Of a DNA stretch of 64,000 nt, positions 8,769-17,065 are shown in pieces. Source of the stretch: VAZQ01 sp963817135 (lineage in GTDB: Bacteria > Pseudomonadota > Alphaproteobacteria > Rhizobiales > Xanthobacteraceae). The position numbers were made by a program, and so were the translations under genes. Each line of letters starts with the position of its first letter. Positions within the stretch are counted from its first letter, which is position 1. A model generated the notes under the pieces. It ran no database searches and was not told the DNA's origin. It saw nothing but the letters and a program-made list of their open reading frames with translations. The DNA lies in the NCBI GenBank assembly GCA_963817135.1, contig CAWFNG010000016.1:248001-312000 (forward strand), given 5' to 3'.

Positions 8769-9946
8769 CAGCGCACCACCACCGCGACGCGGGCATTGTA
8801 ATAATTCATGAGCGCACTCGTGATGAGCGAGATGGACAGATACACCGCCATTGTGATGGCGATGATTTCAATTGCCTGTCCCGTCTGGCTGAGCGCCGTG
8901 CCGGCAAAAACTGCGAACAGGTCCGGATAACCGATGGCGACGGCAAGCGAGGAGTTCTTCGTCAGATTGAGATATTGATTGGTAAGAGGCGGAACGATGA
9001 TGCGCAGCGCCTGAGGCAAGATGACCAGGCGCAGCATCAATCTACGGCGCAAACCGAGCGCCAGCGCCGCTTCGGTCTGTCCGCGTGGGACCGCCAGGAT
9101 ACCACCGCGAACGATCTCGGCAATGAAGGCGGCGGTGTAGGTGGTAAGTCCAAGCAGCAATGCAATGAATTCAGGAATAAGCCTCACTCCGCCGACAAAG
9201 TTGAAGCCGCGCAGCTCGGGCCGCTCGAAGCCGATTGGGAAGCCGGTTGCGGCCAACGCGGCGAGCGGCAACCCTACGACAAGCGCCACTGCGCTCCACA
9301 GAAGCGGGAAAGGCAGCCCGGTAAGTTCCTGCCGGCGTTTGCTCCAGAAGCGCAGCCCAACGAACGCCAGAACACCAACAATAAACGCCACGCCGACAAG
9401 TTCGCCGCCCTTACCCACCACCGGTGCCGGAATGATGAGTCCGCGATTGTTGAGGAAAACTTCGCCGAACAACGAGATGCTTTGCCGCGGCCCGGGCAAG
9501 GTGCCGAGCACCGCGAGATACCAGAACAGGATCTGGAACAATAGCGGCAGATTGCGGATCAGCTCGACATATCCGCCGGAGAGCCGGGCCAGCAGCCAAT
9601 TCGTGGAAAGTCGGCCAATGCCAATGAGAAATCCGAGAATGGTCGCAAGGACTATGCCGATGCAGGCGACAAGCAGCGTGTTGAGCAGCCCGACCAGGAA
9701 CACGCGTCCATAGCTGTCCGATTCGTTATAGGCGATAAGCAACTGATTGACGCCAAAGCCGGCGGTGTTCGAGAGAAATCCAAATCCGCTGCCAATTCCC
9801 TGCGCCGCAAGATTGGCCCTGGCGTTGAGCGCAAATTCGTAACCAACCCATGCAACGGTGATGAGCAGCAGGAACTGATAAAATAAAGCGCGATATCTGG
9901 GGTTATTTTGCCAGGGGACGCGAGGCGGCGCGGAGGCTTCCTGCAT
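8768..9946 (-). CDS. aapQ: General L-amino acid ABC transporter, permease
   Basis: A 392-residue inner-membrane permease that pairs with AapM. The N-terminal cytoplasmic part (PWQNNPRYRALFYQ) and first membrane helix are followed by a periplasmic loop with GFGFLSNTAGFGVNQ, typical of AapQ/BztB. The EAA loop reads GQTEAALALGLRRRLMLRLVI. Seven to eight hydrophobic segments are visible. It starts 25 bp after aapJ and overlaps aapM by 4 bp. Confidence 0.92.
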   Translation of the reverse strand: MQEASAPPRVPWQNNPRYRALFYQFLLLITVAWVGYEFALNARANLAAQGIGSGFGFLSNTAGFGVNQLLIAYNESDSYGRVFLVGLLNTLLVACIGIVLATILGFLIGIGRLSTNWLLARLSGGYVELIRNLPLLFQILFWYLAVLGTLPGPRQSISLFGEVFLNNRGLIIPAPVVGKGGELVGVAFIVGVLAFVGLRFWSKRRQELTGLPFPLLWSAVALVVGLPLAALAATGFPIGFERPELRGFNFVGGVRLIPEFIALLLGLTTYTAAFIAEIVRGGILAVPRGQTEAALALGLRRRLMLRLVILPQALRIIVPPLTNQYLNLTKNSSLAVAIGYPDLFAVFAGTALSQTGQAIEIIAITMAVYLSISLITSALMNYYNARVAVVVR

Positions 9947-9971
9947 ATGACCCGTGGACGGCGCCGAGGCC

Positions 9972-10982
9972 TCACCTTACCGGGGGCGCATATTGGATTC
10001 CGCCCTTGGTCCATAGCCGATTAAGCCCGCGCGTGATGCCGAGCCTGGAGCCAGCTCCCAGATTGCGGTCGAACACTTCGCCGTAATTTCCGACCTGCTT
10101 GATGATGCGGACCACCCAGTCCCTGGTCAGGCCCAGCTGCTCGCCGAAATTGCCCTCGACGCCAAGGAGACGCCTGATCTCGGGCTGGTTCGATTTCATC
10201 GCCTCATCCGCGGTTTTCGACGACACGCCGAGTTCCTCGGCATTGAGCATGGCGTAGTGCGTCCATTTGACGACATCGAACCACTGGTCGTCGCCGTGAC
10301 GCACCAGGGGAGAAAGCGGCTCTTTCGAGATTATCTCCGGCAGAATGACGTGATCGGCGGCATTGGTGAGCCTGAGCTTCTCCGCATACAGCTGCGAGAC
10401 ATCGGTCGTGAATGCATCGCAGCGGCCGGACTCGTAAGCCTTTATAGTCTCGTCGGCCGTGCCGAAGGCGATGACCTCGTATTTCATGTTGTTGGCGCGA
10501 AAGTAATCGGCAAGGTTGAGCTCGTTCGTGGTGCCGGTCTGGGTGCAGATCGAGGCGCCATTGAGTTCAAGCACTGAATTGACCTTGAGGGACTTGCGCA
10601 CCATGAAGCCTTGGCCGTCGTAATAGGTGGTGGCGACGAAGTTGCCGTAGGAGACGTCGCGCGAGAGCGTCCATGTCGTATTGCGCGACAGCACGTCAAT
10701 ATCGCCGGTCTTGAGCGGCTCGAAACGATCCTTCGCCGAAAGTGGCGAGAATTTCACCTTGCCGGCGTCATTGAATATGGCGGCCGCGATGGCGCGGCAG
10801 AAATCGACATCGAAACCGGTCCAGTTGCCCTTGTCATCGGGGTTGGAGAAGCCCGGCAGGCCCTGGCTTACGCCGCAGATGAGCGAGCCACGCTCTTTAA
10901 CGGCCTTAAGCGTCTGGGCAGATGCCGCATCAGCGGAACAGCCAAACGCAATCACTCCAAGCACAAAGATCGCGTGTTTCAT
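9972..10982 (-). CDS. aapJ: General L-amino acid ABC transporter, substrate-binding protein
   Basis: A 336-residue periplasmic binding protein. The signal peptide MKHAIFVLGVIAFGCSADAASAQ ends in an Ala-x-Ala-type site; the mature part shows the SBP family 3 start TLKAVKERGSLICGVSQGLPGFS and the central region with the CTQTGTTNE phosphate-like loop of AapJ/BztA. The open frame runs 16 codons further upstream, but the ATG at 10982 has a purine-rich GGGGAAGG upstream and starts the signal peptide directly, so I choose it. First gene of the aap operon; divergent from metC, with a 216-bp shared promoter region. Confidence 0.92.
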   Translation of the reverse strand: MKHAIFVLGVIAFGCSADAASAQTLKAVKERGSLICGVSQGLPGFSNPDDKGNWTGFDVDFCRAIAAAIFNDAGKVKFSPLSAKDRFEPLKTGDIDVLSRNTTWTLSRDVSYGNFVATTYYDGQGFMVRKSLKVNSVLELNGASICTQTGTTNELNLADYFRANNMKYEVIAFGTADETIKAYESGRCDAFTTDVSQLYAEKLRLTNAADHVILPEIISKEPLSPLVRHGDDQWFDVVKWTHYAMLNAEELGVSSKTADEAMKSNQPEIRRLLGVEGNFGEQLGLTRDWVVRIIKQVGNYGEVFDRNLGAGSRLGITRGLNRLWTKGGIQYAPPVR

Positions 10983-11198
10983 GGGGAGCCTTCCCCGAAA
11001 TTGATCTATAGTCGCCCTGTTACGCACCATTGCATCGCCATTTTGATGCCAACGGCATCTCAGGACGATCGGGTACCGCGGTCAAGAGGTCCATGCTCTC
11101 CAAGTCGAACATCGTGACGGCTCCGGCGGCAGAACACTGGCGAACTCAATCAGCAATCCCGAGCCTTAACGGCCAAGAGAAGGGACAGGGAACGAACC

Positions 11199-12428
11199 AT
11201 GAGCAAGAAAACCGAAACCGACCCAGCAGTTCCGGAAATCAAACCGGCGACCCGGCTTGTCACCGGCGGCCGAAGGCCGTTTGCCAACCACGGGTTCGTC
11301 AATCCGCCAGTCTACCATGCCTCGACCGTGCTTTATCCAAATGCCGAGGATTTTCTCGCCCGCCGCTCCCGTTTCGTCTACGGCCGGCGCGGAACGCCAA
11401 CCTCGGAGGCGCTGGAAAACGCATTGCGCGAATTGGAGGGCCCCAATTGCGCCGGCGTCGCGCTCCTGCCTTCCGGCCTTGCAGCAATCTCGACGGCGTT
11501 GCTCTCGCTGCTCAATGCCGGCGATCATCTCCTCGTCACCGACAATGTCTATGAGCCTACACGCAAATTCTGCAACGGCGTGCTCACGCGCTACGGCATT
11601 ACCACAACGTATTATGATCCGCTGATCGGAGCGCGAATCGCTGAACTCATGCGGCAGAATACCCGCGCAGTGTTCATTGAATTGCCGGGCTCGCTCTCAT
11701 TCGAGATTCAGGACGTGCCTGCAATTGCCGCAGCCGCTCACGCCAAAGGTGCCGTGGTTCTGATGGACAATACCTGGGCCAGCCCTCTGTATTTTCGGGC
11801 GCTGGAAAAAGGGGTTGATCTCTCCATTCAGGCTGCGACCAAATATATCGGCGGCCATTCCGACGTGATGCTCGGAACCGTGTCGGCGAACAAGGAGGCG
11901 TGGGAGCGATTGCGCGATACCGTTCATCTTCTCGGTCTGTGCGTCGGCCCGGACGACATGTATCTTGGCCTGCGCGGCCTGCGCACCTTGGGGGTTCGGC
12001 TCGCGCAGCATCACAGCGCGGGGCTCAAGGTGGCGTGTTGGCTGGAGCGCCGACCGGAAATCGCGCGGGTGCTTCATCCGGCGCTTGAGCGCTGCCCGGG
12101 GCACGCGCTTTGGCGACGCGACTTTTCCGGCGCAAGCGGGCTGTTCAGCTTTGTTTTCAAGCCGGTGCCCGAAAAGGCGGTGCACGCCTTTCTCAATGAG
12201 CTTAGCCTGTTCGGCATCGGCGCTTCGTGGGGCGGCTTCGAAAGTCTCGCCATTCCGTTCAACTGCAGCAAGGTCCGCACCGCGACGCAATGGGCCCCCG
12301 GCGGACCCACGGTGCGCCTGCATATCGGGCTCGAGGACGCCGATGACCTGATCGGCGACCTTGAACGTGGCTTCGCCGCGATGCGGACGACAGACTGTGG
12401 ATGTCAGAGGACGGAGCGCGCTACGTAG
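11199..12428 (+). CDS. metC: Cystathionine beta-lyase
   Basis: A 409-residue PLP enzyme of the Cys/Met metabolism (gamma) family that splits cystathionine to homocysteine, pyruvate and ammonia. The PLP lysine is Lys215 in QAATKYIGGHSD, and the PSGLAA loop near residue 91 binds the phosphate. C-terminal features LFGIGASWGGFESL and RLHIGLED support MetC over cystathionine gamma-synthase. A 10-15 residue N-terminal tail precedes the core. It is divergent from the aap operon and close to the cysK/sseA genes, so this end of the window is rich in sulfur amino acid genes. Confidence 0.9.
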   Translation: MSKKTETDPAVPEIKPATRLVTGGRRPFANHGFVNPPVYHASTVLYPNAEDFLARRSRFVYGRRGTPTSEALENALRELEGPNCAGVALLPSGLAAISTALLSLLNAGDHLLVTDNVYEPTRKFCNGVLTRYGITTTYYDPLIGARIAELMRQNTRAVFIELPGSLSFEIQDVPAIAAAAHAKGAVVLMDNTWASPLYFRALEKGVDLSIQAATKYIGGHSDVMLGTVSANKEAWERLRDTVHLLGLCVGPDDMYLGLRGLRTLGVRLAQHHSAGLKVACWLERRPEIARVLHPALERCPGHALWRRDFSGASGLFSFVFKPVPEKAVHAFLNELSLFGIGASWGGFESLAIPFNCSKVRTATQWAPGGPTVRLHIGLEDADDLIGDLERGFAAMRTTDCGCQRTERAT

Positions 12429-12469
12429 AGGCCCTTTTCTGTCCTCTATCCCGTCAGTGCCCCGTCTCC

Positions 12470-12829
12470 TCACAACGCCGCTTGCCGATCGTGCGCCTCG
12501 CGTGAGTCGGCGGGTGCTTCGGCGCGATCGGTCAAGCCGTAATTGCGAACGATCGCTCCGATGCGGAGCCGGTAATCGGCAAAAATGCCGCCGCGGCCGG
12601 CGGCTTGCGTTGACCGGTGACGAGGATTGTTGCGCCACGCGTTGACCGACGCTTCGTCGCGCCAGAACGACAGCGACAAGAGTTTTGCCGGGTCAGTCAG
12701 GCTCTGGAAGCGCTCGACGGAGATGAACCCGTCCACGTGATCGAGATCCTCGCGCAACATGGCGGCAAGCCGCAGATAGTCATCCTTGCGGCCTTCCGTC
12801 GGCCAGACCTCGAATATGACAACAATCAT
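12470..12829 (-). CDS. ABM-domain (antibiotic biosynthesis monooxygenase-like) protein
   Basis: A 119-residue protein with one ferredoxin-like ABM domain: VIFEVWPTEGRKDDYLRLAAML at the start, GFISVERFQSLTDP and LLSLSFWRDEASVNAWRNNPRHR in the middle. Such proteins include small heme- or quinone-linked monooxygenases and many of unknown role. It has GGAGA 8 bp before the ATG. It lies directly downstream of an alcohol dehydrogenase on the same strand (34 bp apart), which suggests a common transcript. The substrate cannot be inferred. Confidence 0.85.
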   Translation of the reverse strand: MIVVIFEVWPTEGRKDDYLRLAAMLREDLDHVDGFISVERFQSLTDPAKLLSLSFWRDEASVNAWRNNPRHRSTQAAGRGGIFADYRLRIGAIVRNYGLTDRAEAPADSREAHDRQAAL

Positions 12830-12863
12830 GAAGAATCTCCGCTGACTAGATGTTGAGGTGAGA

Positions 12864-13976
12864 CTAATCGAAAACCACCACGCTGCGGATGGCCTGTCCG
12901 CTCCTTAGCGCCGAGAACCCATCGTTGATGTCGTGGAGACGAATGCGCCGGGTGATCAGCTCATCAAGCATCAGCCGCCCATCGAGATAGGCGCGCGCCA
13001 ACATGGGAAAGTCGCGGGAGGGACGCGCGTCACCGTAGCTCGAGCGACGTATCCCCTTCTCCTGCATCAAAGCGCCCCAGCGAAATGCGACGTCTTCCTG
13101 CACGTCGATCTTGCCGAGCCATATCACCTCACCGCCGGGACGCACCGCCTCGACACTTGTTCGGAAACCTGCGGCAGATCCTGCCGCCTCGATCACCACA
13201 TCGGCGCCGCGATCGAGCGTTTGCTTCTTCACTACCGAGACGACGTCGTCTTTCTTGGCATTGACGGAACTGGTAGCGCCCATCTTGTGTGCGAGTTCGA
13301 GCTTCGCGTTATCGATGTCGGCGGCAATGATCCGCGCTGCGCCAGCAAGGCGCGCGCCCTGCACTGCCGAAAGCCCGACCGCGCCGCAGCCGATGATGAG
13401 GACACAGTCCGCGTGCCCAATCCGCGCCAGATTGAATGCAGCGCCGACGCCTGTCATGACCCCGCAGCCGATCAGACAGGCGCGATCGAACGGAATTGCC
13501 TTGTCGACAGCGACGGCCTGCTGTTCCGCAACGATGCAATATTCGCCGAAGGCGCCGAGGAACATCAGATGCTTGAGTTCGCGCCCGTCCGCCAGCAGCG
13601 CCTTGCTTTGTCCGTCAAATGCAACGGCGCGCGGCCCTTGCGCAAGATAATCCTCGCACAGGATCGGAAATCCTCGATCGCAATAGAAGCAATGGCCGCA
13701 ATGCGGGTTCCAGGAAAGAATGACGTGATCACCTTTGCGCACCATGCTCACCGCCGTGCCCATGTCCTCGACGACGCCGGCGGCCTCATGGCCGAGCAGG
13801 ATAGGCATGGGGTAGCGCAGCGACCCGTCGATCACTTCGAGGTCGGTGTGACAAAGCCCGGCGGCGCGCACGCGAACGAGAACGTCATGCGGCTTCAGTA
13901 TAGCGGCGGTGACCTGTTCAATGGTCAGTGCGGCGCGTGCCTGATGCAGCACCGCGGCTTTATATTGCAGCTGCAT
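12864..13976 (-). CDS. Zinc-dependent alcohol dehydrogenase (MDR, class III-like)
   Basis: A 370-residue medium-chain dehydrogenase. The catalytic zinc ligands show as GLCHTD (~residue 42) and GHEAAG (~64); the structural-zinc lobe has four cysteines in CGHCFYCDRGFPILC. The NAD-binding glycines are in IIGCGAVGLSAVQG. The pattern matches the long-chain/class III group (glutathione-dependent formaldehyde, aryl and related alcohol dehydrogenases), but the glutathione-binding residues cannot be judged here. It is followed by the ABM-domain gene. The preferred alcohol is unknown. Confidence 0.87.
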   Translation of the reverse strand: MQLQYKAAVLHQARAALTIEQVTAAILKPHDVLVRVRAAGLCHTDLEVIDGSLRYPMPILLGHEAAGVVEDMGTAVSMVRKGDHVILSWNPHCGHCFYCDRGFPILCEDYLAQGPRAVAFDGQSKALLADGRELKHLMFLGAFGEYCIVAEQQAVAVDKAIPFDRACLIGCGVMTGVGAAFNLARIGHADCVLIIGCGAVGLSAVQGARLAGAARIIAADIDNAKLELAHKMGATSSVNAKKDDVVSVVKKQTLDRGADVVIEAAGSAAGFRTSVEAVRPGGEVIWLGKIDVQEDVAFRWGALMQEKGIRRSSYGDARPSRDFPMLARAYLDGRLMLDELITRRIRLHDINDGFSALRSGQAIRSVVVFD

Positions 13977-14014
13977 GTTAATACGAGCGCTGCGATTTTA
14001 ACCTCTCCATGAAC

Positions 14015-14209
14015 TCATCTGAGCTTTTTTACGTCCCCCTTCTTCACTCCCGCTTCGGGGAAAATCCACATTGAGATGACCATGCACACCGCGGTAACAA
14101 CCACGATAGTGGAAAAATCCGGCCGGATGGGCGAACCCCTCCAATAGGCCAGAATTGCCGCGACAATCAATACGAGCGCGGAAACGACAGCTTTCACATC
14201 ATTGGGCAT
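14015..14209 (-). CDS. Small two-helix membrane protein
   Basis: A 64-residue protein with two predicted membrane segments (AVVSALVLIVAAILAYW and FSTIVVVTAVCMVISMWIF) and a Lys-rich tail GVKKGDVKK. The open frame extends to 14404, but that part lies inside the hydroxylase gene and reads as its shadow; the ATG at 14209 is a better start. It follows the fatty-acid-hydroxylase gene on the same strand by 43 bp and may be co-transcribed. No family is recognised. Confidence 0.6.
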   Translation of the reverse strand: MPNDVKAVVSALVLIVAAILAYWRGSPIRPDFSTIVVVTAVCMVISMWIFPEAGVKKGDVKKLR

Positions 14210-14252
14210 GACAGCTGACTCGGCAGGTTCAACATCGAAGCTATTTCGGCGC

Positions 14253-15023
14253 TCAGTAGGACCCGACCGGGACTGCCGCCGCCTCGTCCGGCCGCCGCGG
14301 CGTATCGCGCAGGTTCCTTTTGATGAAGCGCGTATCATATCCGTTGAACAGATGGCCGATGAGCCCGCGATTGAGATCGGATGTCCGGAACAGCCAGTCG
14401 GCAATCGGGAAAGTCAGGTTCATGTTCACTTCCATCATCAGCCGCGCGTTGTGATGCGCGGTGTGATGCCGCCGCAATGAATTCACGAACGGGCAATTGC
14501 GAACGAACCAGTTTTCCTCGACATGGCAGCAGAAATGCATGAACTCGTAGATTAGATACATGCCCGTCGTCGCACACATGAACAGCCACCCGACATTCGG
14601 CGAGAAGATCAGGCCGACCAGAATGGCCAGCGGCAAAGACATCAGGATGAACACGACCAGGGCATAGGGCGGGAACACCGTCACGCGCCAATCCTTGTGG
14701 TCACGAAAGCGCATCTCGCTGTCGGTGAAAAATTGATGATGATTGAGCGTGTGCCGCTCGTAAATCGAGCGCAGGCCCTTGATGTTGACCGGCCGGTGCA
14801 TGACGAATTTGTGCACGCCCCACTCGAACAGGTTGGTGAACACGAAGGTGAGCGGGATGGTAAGCCATTCGAGCGCCGTAACATTGTGAATGTGAGCGAC
14901 ATAGATGTAGAACGCCGCTGCTCCCATGGCGTAGATGATGGCGATATGAAAGTAGCCGTCGTACCATCCCATGATGCGGGAGCGGTATTCCTTGCGAAAG
15001 TCGATTTGCCGCTGACTGATCAT
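14253..15023 (-). CDS. Fatty acid hydroxylase / sterol desaturase family protein
   Basis: A 256-residue integral-membrane di-iron oxygenase. The histidine clusters are visible in order: HKFVMH, HTLNHHQFF, HFCCH and HHTAHH, together enough ligands for the di-iron centre. Four to five hydrophobic segments surround them. The family introduces hydroxyl groups or double bonds into lipids, including sterol, carotenoid and fatty acyl substrates; the substrate here is unknown. AGGAAA precedes the ATG. A palindrome GTGATA-N11-TATCAC lies 107 bp upstream and resembles one at the start of the nearby GntR gene, so that regulator may control this gene. Confidence 0.87.
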   Translation of the reverse strand: MISQRQIDFRKEYRSRIMGWYDGYFHIAIIYAMGAAAFYIYVAHIHNVTALEWLTIPLTFVFTNLFEWGVHKFVMHRPVNIKGLRSIYERHTLNHHQFFTDSEMRFRDHKDWRVTVFPPYALVVFILMSLPLAILVGLIFSPNVGWLFMCATTGMYLIYEFMHFCCHVEENWFVRNCPFVNSLRRHHTAHHNARLMMEVNMNLTFPIADWLFRTSDLNRGLIGHLFNGYDTRFIKRNLRDTPRRPDEAAAVPVGSY

Positions 15024-15129
15024 GTTGGTTTTTCCTGTTTACATCTTGCGCGCTTCAAACGCGTTGCGCCTTGGCGCCGCGGGGGCCTAGGGCTGCGGGC
15101 CGGCGGAAACCGACCATAGTTTCCTTCAT

Positions 15130-15152
15130 GTGATATATTACAAATCTATCAC
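15130..15152. promoter_or_regulatory. Candidate GntR operator upstream of the hydroxylase gene
   Basis: GTGATA at 15130-15135 and TATCAC at 15147-15152 are exact complements 11 bp apart. The half-site GTGATATA recurs in a palindrome at the 5' end of the adjacent GntR gene. Placement between the hydroxylase start and the DUF6166 stop fits an operator. This is an inference from sequence alone. Confidence 0.45.
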
Positions 15153-15184
15153 ACGGCCCGGCCGCATGCAATCGAGGTTCCCCG

Positions 15185-15490
15185 TCATCTTGAGCGGTCA
15201 GCATTTTTTTGCAGAAAGGCGTCTATTCGCTCGCCTGAGATCGACCAATCGTTGTCGAAATTGGCGACGATCTCCTGCATGAAGCTTTCCGACAAGCTGA
15301 TGGCCCGTTGTTTATCGCCGAGATAGTCGAACAGAATCGCGACTGCAAGCTGCCGTGGGCTGTCGCCTTCATACGACCATTCAAAGCCGTATTTGGTGTA
15401 TCGTTGAATGTCGTAATGCTCGTCGAGTTGCGCGCCGTCGACAGTGACGACCAGTCCGTCAATGGTGCGCTTCCCCTCATAAGTTTTCAT
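15185..15490 (-). CDS. DUF6166-like protein
   Basis: A 101-residue protein beginning MKTYEGKRTIDGLVVTVDG. The layout (MKTYEG start, YGFEWSYEGDSPRQLAVAILFDYLGD core, FMQEIVANFDNDWSI end) matches small proteins annotated DUF6166, as I recall the family. Its function is unknown. The frame is open further upstream to 15619, but that part is inside the GntR gene; ATG 15490 begins right after the GntR stop (2-bp gap), so the two form a likely operon. Asp/Glu-rich, no membrane segments. Confidence 0.75.
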   Translation of the reverse strand: MKTYEGKRTIDGLVVTVDGAQLDEHYDIQRYTKYGFEWSYEGDSPRQLAVAILFDYLGDKQRAISLSESFMQEIVANFDNDWSISGERIDAFLQKNADRSR

Positions 15491-15492
15491 TT

Positions 15493-16233
15493 CTACATAG
15501 ATACGGTTGCGCGCGTGAAGGTTTCGACGTAGTCCATCAACCTGTCGCTCGCGCGCGCCGCGGCTTCGCTGCTCCCCTTTGCGATTGCCCGTGCCTGACT
15601 GGCGTGCAGCCGCGCGCACAACGGCAGATCGGCGGCTTCCCGATAATGCATGTACCAGAACCGCCGCGAGATGCCCTGCAGTAATTTCATGGATCGAGCG
15701 GCAAACTCGTTATGCGCGGCTTCTATCATCAGCTGGTTCAGTTCCCGATCCAGCCGCATGAATGAAATCTCGTCATTGCTGCTCGAGGCCAGATCCATTC
15801 CCCTGGCAATCTCGTTCAGGCTCTCGCGCTGCTCGACGGTCGCTCGTTCGGCTCCCACGCGACACAACAAGCGCTCGAGTTCGCGGCGGACCTCAAGCAG
15901 CAGCAGCTGATGCCGCGGATTGATTTCCGAGACCAGAATGCCTTTGCGCGGCAGAATTACAACCAAGCCCTCTCTTGCCAGTCGTTGCAGCGCCTCGCGA
16001 ATGGGCGTGCGCCCGATTGCACAGGTCGCGGACAGCATTTGTTCTGAGAGTATCTCGCCGGGTTTGAGCCGCAGCGTTACAATCTGCTCTTCAATCAGGC
16101 GATAGGCCTGCTCGGTCAGCGTTCGTGCAGCCGGCAAGGAATTGCGCTTAAGAGGGCGCGGAGCCAAGGCCGGGCGTGTAGCGGCAAGGTATCTTCGGGG
16201 TGCCGGCTTGCGAAGCTGCAGGGGTGGCGCCAT
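15493..16233 (-). CDS. GntR-family transcriptional regulator, FadR/FCD type
   Basis: A winged-helix regulator with N-terminal GntR DNA-binding domain (LTEQAYRLIEEQIVTLRLKPGE... TPIREALQRLAREGLV) and an all-helical FCD ligand domain. The open frame starts at 16290 (265 aa), but an imperfect palindrome lies inside that extension at 16246-16270; the ATG at 16233 (246 aa) leaves it as an operator in front of the gene and is my preferred start. The regulator precedes the DUF6166 gene by 2 bp. The FCD domain normally binds a carboxylic-acid or metal-linked effector; none can be named. Confidence 0.82.
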   Translation of the reverse strand: MAPPLQLRKPAPRRYLAATRPALAPRPLKRNSLPAARTLTEQAYRLIEEQIVTLRLKPGEILSEQMLSATCAIGRTPIREALQRLAREGLVVILPRKGILVSEINPRHQLLLLEVRRELERLLCRVGAERATVEQRESLNEIARGMDLASSSNDEISFMRLDRELNQLMIEAAHNEFAARSMKLLQGISRRFWYMHYREAADLPLCARLHASQARAIAKGSSEAAARASDRLMDYVETFTRATVSM

Positions 16234-16245
16234 TTGCAGGGGTGC

Positions 16246-16270
16246 CGTGATATATGAGGCGTATATTACG
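16246..16270. promoter_or_regulatory. Candidate autoregulatory operator of the GntR gene
   Basis: CGTGATATA (16246-16254) and TATATTACG (16262-16270) are complements with one mismatch, 7 bp apart. The half-site GTGATATA is shared with the palindrome upstream of the fatty-acid-hydroxylase gene. FadR-type regulators bind such short palindromes and often control themselves. Confidence 0.45.
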
Positions 16271-16328
16271 GGCCGGTGTTCTTCCGTCAAGGAGGGTTAA
16301 GTTCAGCTATGGGCAAGCTCGCGGCACG

Positions 16329-16355
16329 TTTTGATAGGAACTTCAAATTTACCGC
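16329..16355. repeat. Solo fragment of the AACTTCAAATT repeat
   Basis: The 27 bases here read like one arm of the palindromic repeat found in full near 53.4 kb and 56.7 kb: GATAGGAACTTCAAATTTACCGC matches the copies there with one base changed. No second arm follows. It lies between the GntR gene and the ABM/zinc-ribbon gene and marks a decayed copy of the element. Confidence 0.7.
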
Positions 16356-16366
16356 ACAATGGCGCA

Positions 16367-16876
16367 TCAGGCGTCGACGGTTTGCCGAGCGCCGGTCGCA
16401 ACCGTGGCAGGCGGATTGACGTCCTTGAACACGGCAAAGCTATCGGGCGTTTCAGGCATGACCGGGAAATGAAAACCGCACTGCGGACAGGGTTGCGCGA
16501 GGCGCGCCTGCTCCTGATGTAAATCGTACGGCTTGTCTTCGGCATGTCCGCAACAAGGGCAAACTCGAATGAGGCGCGTGCTCTTCAGTTCAAAATTCAC
16601 GATTATGTCTTCCATGATGGCGCCGGTACGAACGGCCCACTGTTTGGCATGTTTATGGTAGGTGTTCATATGCCAGTCTTTGAGCGCTTCGAAGCTGGTC
16701 CAGAAGCTGACCTCGTTGTGCCATGTCGGGTCGTCAGGGTGCGTCCACCAGGTGAGATGCAGGAAACCGGGCAAGTTCTTGAGGTGGTGTCTTACGCCTG
16801 CGAAGACGAGCTTGAACTGCTCATAGTCGCCGGAGGTACGAAATCTAACCCGTTGCATGCTTTGATAGATTGCCAT
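16367..16876 (-). CDS. ABM-like domain protein with C-terminal zinc ribbon
   Basis: A 169-residue protein. Residues ~1-105 look like an ABM/ferredoxin-like domain (FAGVRHHLKNLPGFLHLTWW... VSFWTSFEALKDWH). The end carries two Cys pairs, CPCCG and CPQCG, 24 residues apart, which make a likely rubredoxin-like zinc ribbon. The open frame reaches 17002; ATG 16876 has GGGAG 7 bp upstream and is preferred, with another ATG two codons earlier. The combination is uncommon: the ribbon could bind a partner protein or hold a metal for the monooxygenase-like part. No neighbour shares its strand closely. Confidence 0.65.
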   Translation of the reverse strand: MAIYQSMQRVRFRTSGDYEQFKLVFAGVRHHLKNLPGFLHLTWWTHPDDPTWHNEVSFWTSFEALKDWHMNTYHKHAKQWAVRTGAIMEDIIVNFELKSTRLIRVCPCCGHAEDKPYDLHQEQARLAQPCPQCGFHFPVMPETPDSFAVFKDVNPPATVATGARQTVDA

Positions 16877-17065
16877 GATCATTCTCCCGACGGCGCGCAG
16901 AAATTGCAAAGTATGGCTTCGCAGCAAGTTGCAATCTGCGGCTGGAGAGACGGCGGTAAAAGAACCGGTCAGTAAAATTTTGACGGTGCCACCCGGTCGC
17001 AATATGCGAGAATGTCCATGGCTCGTGAATAAATTTTAAGCCGACTGCTCATGTGATACGCAGAC

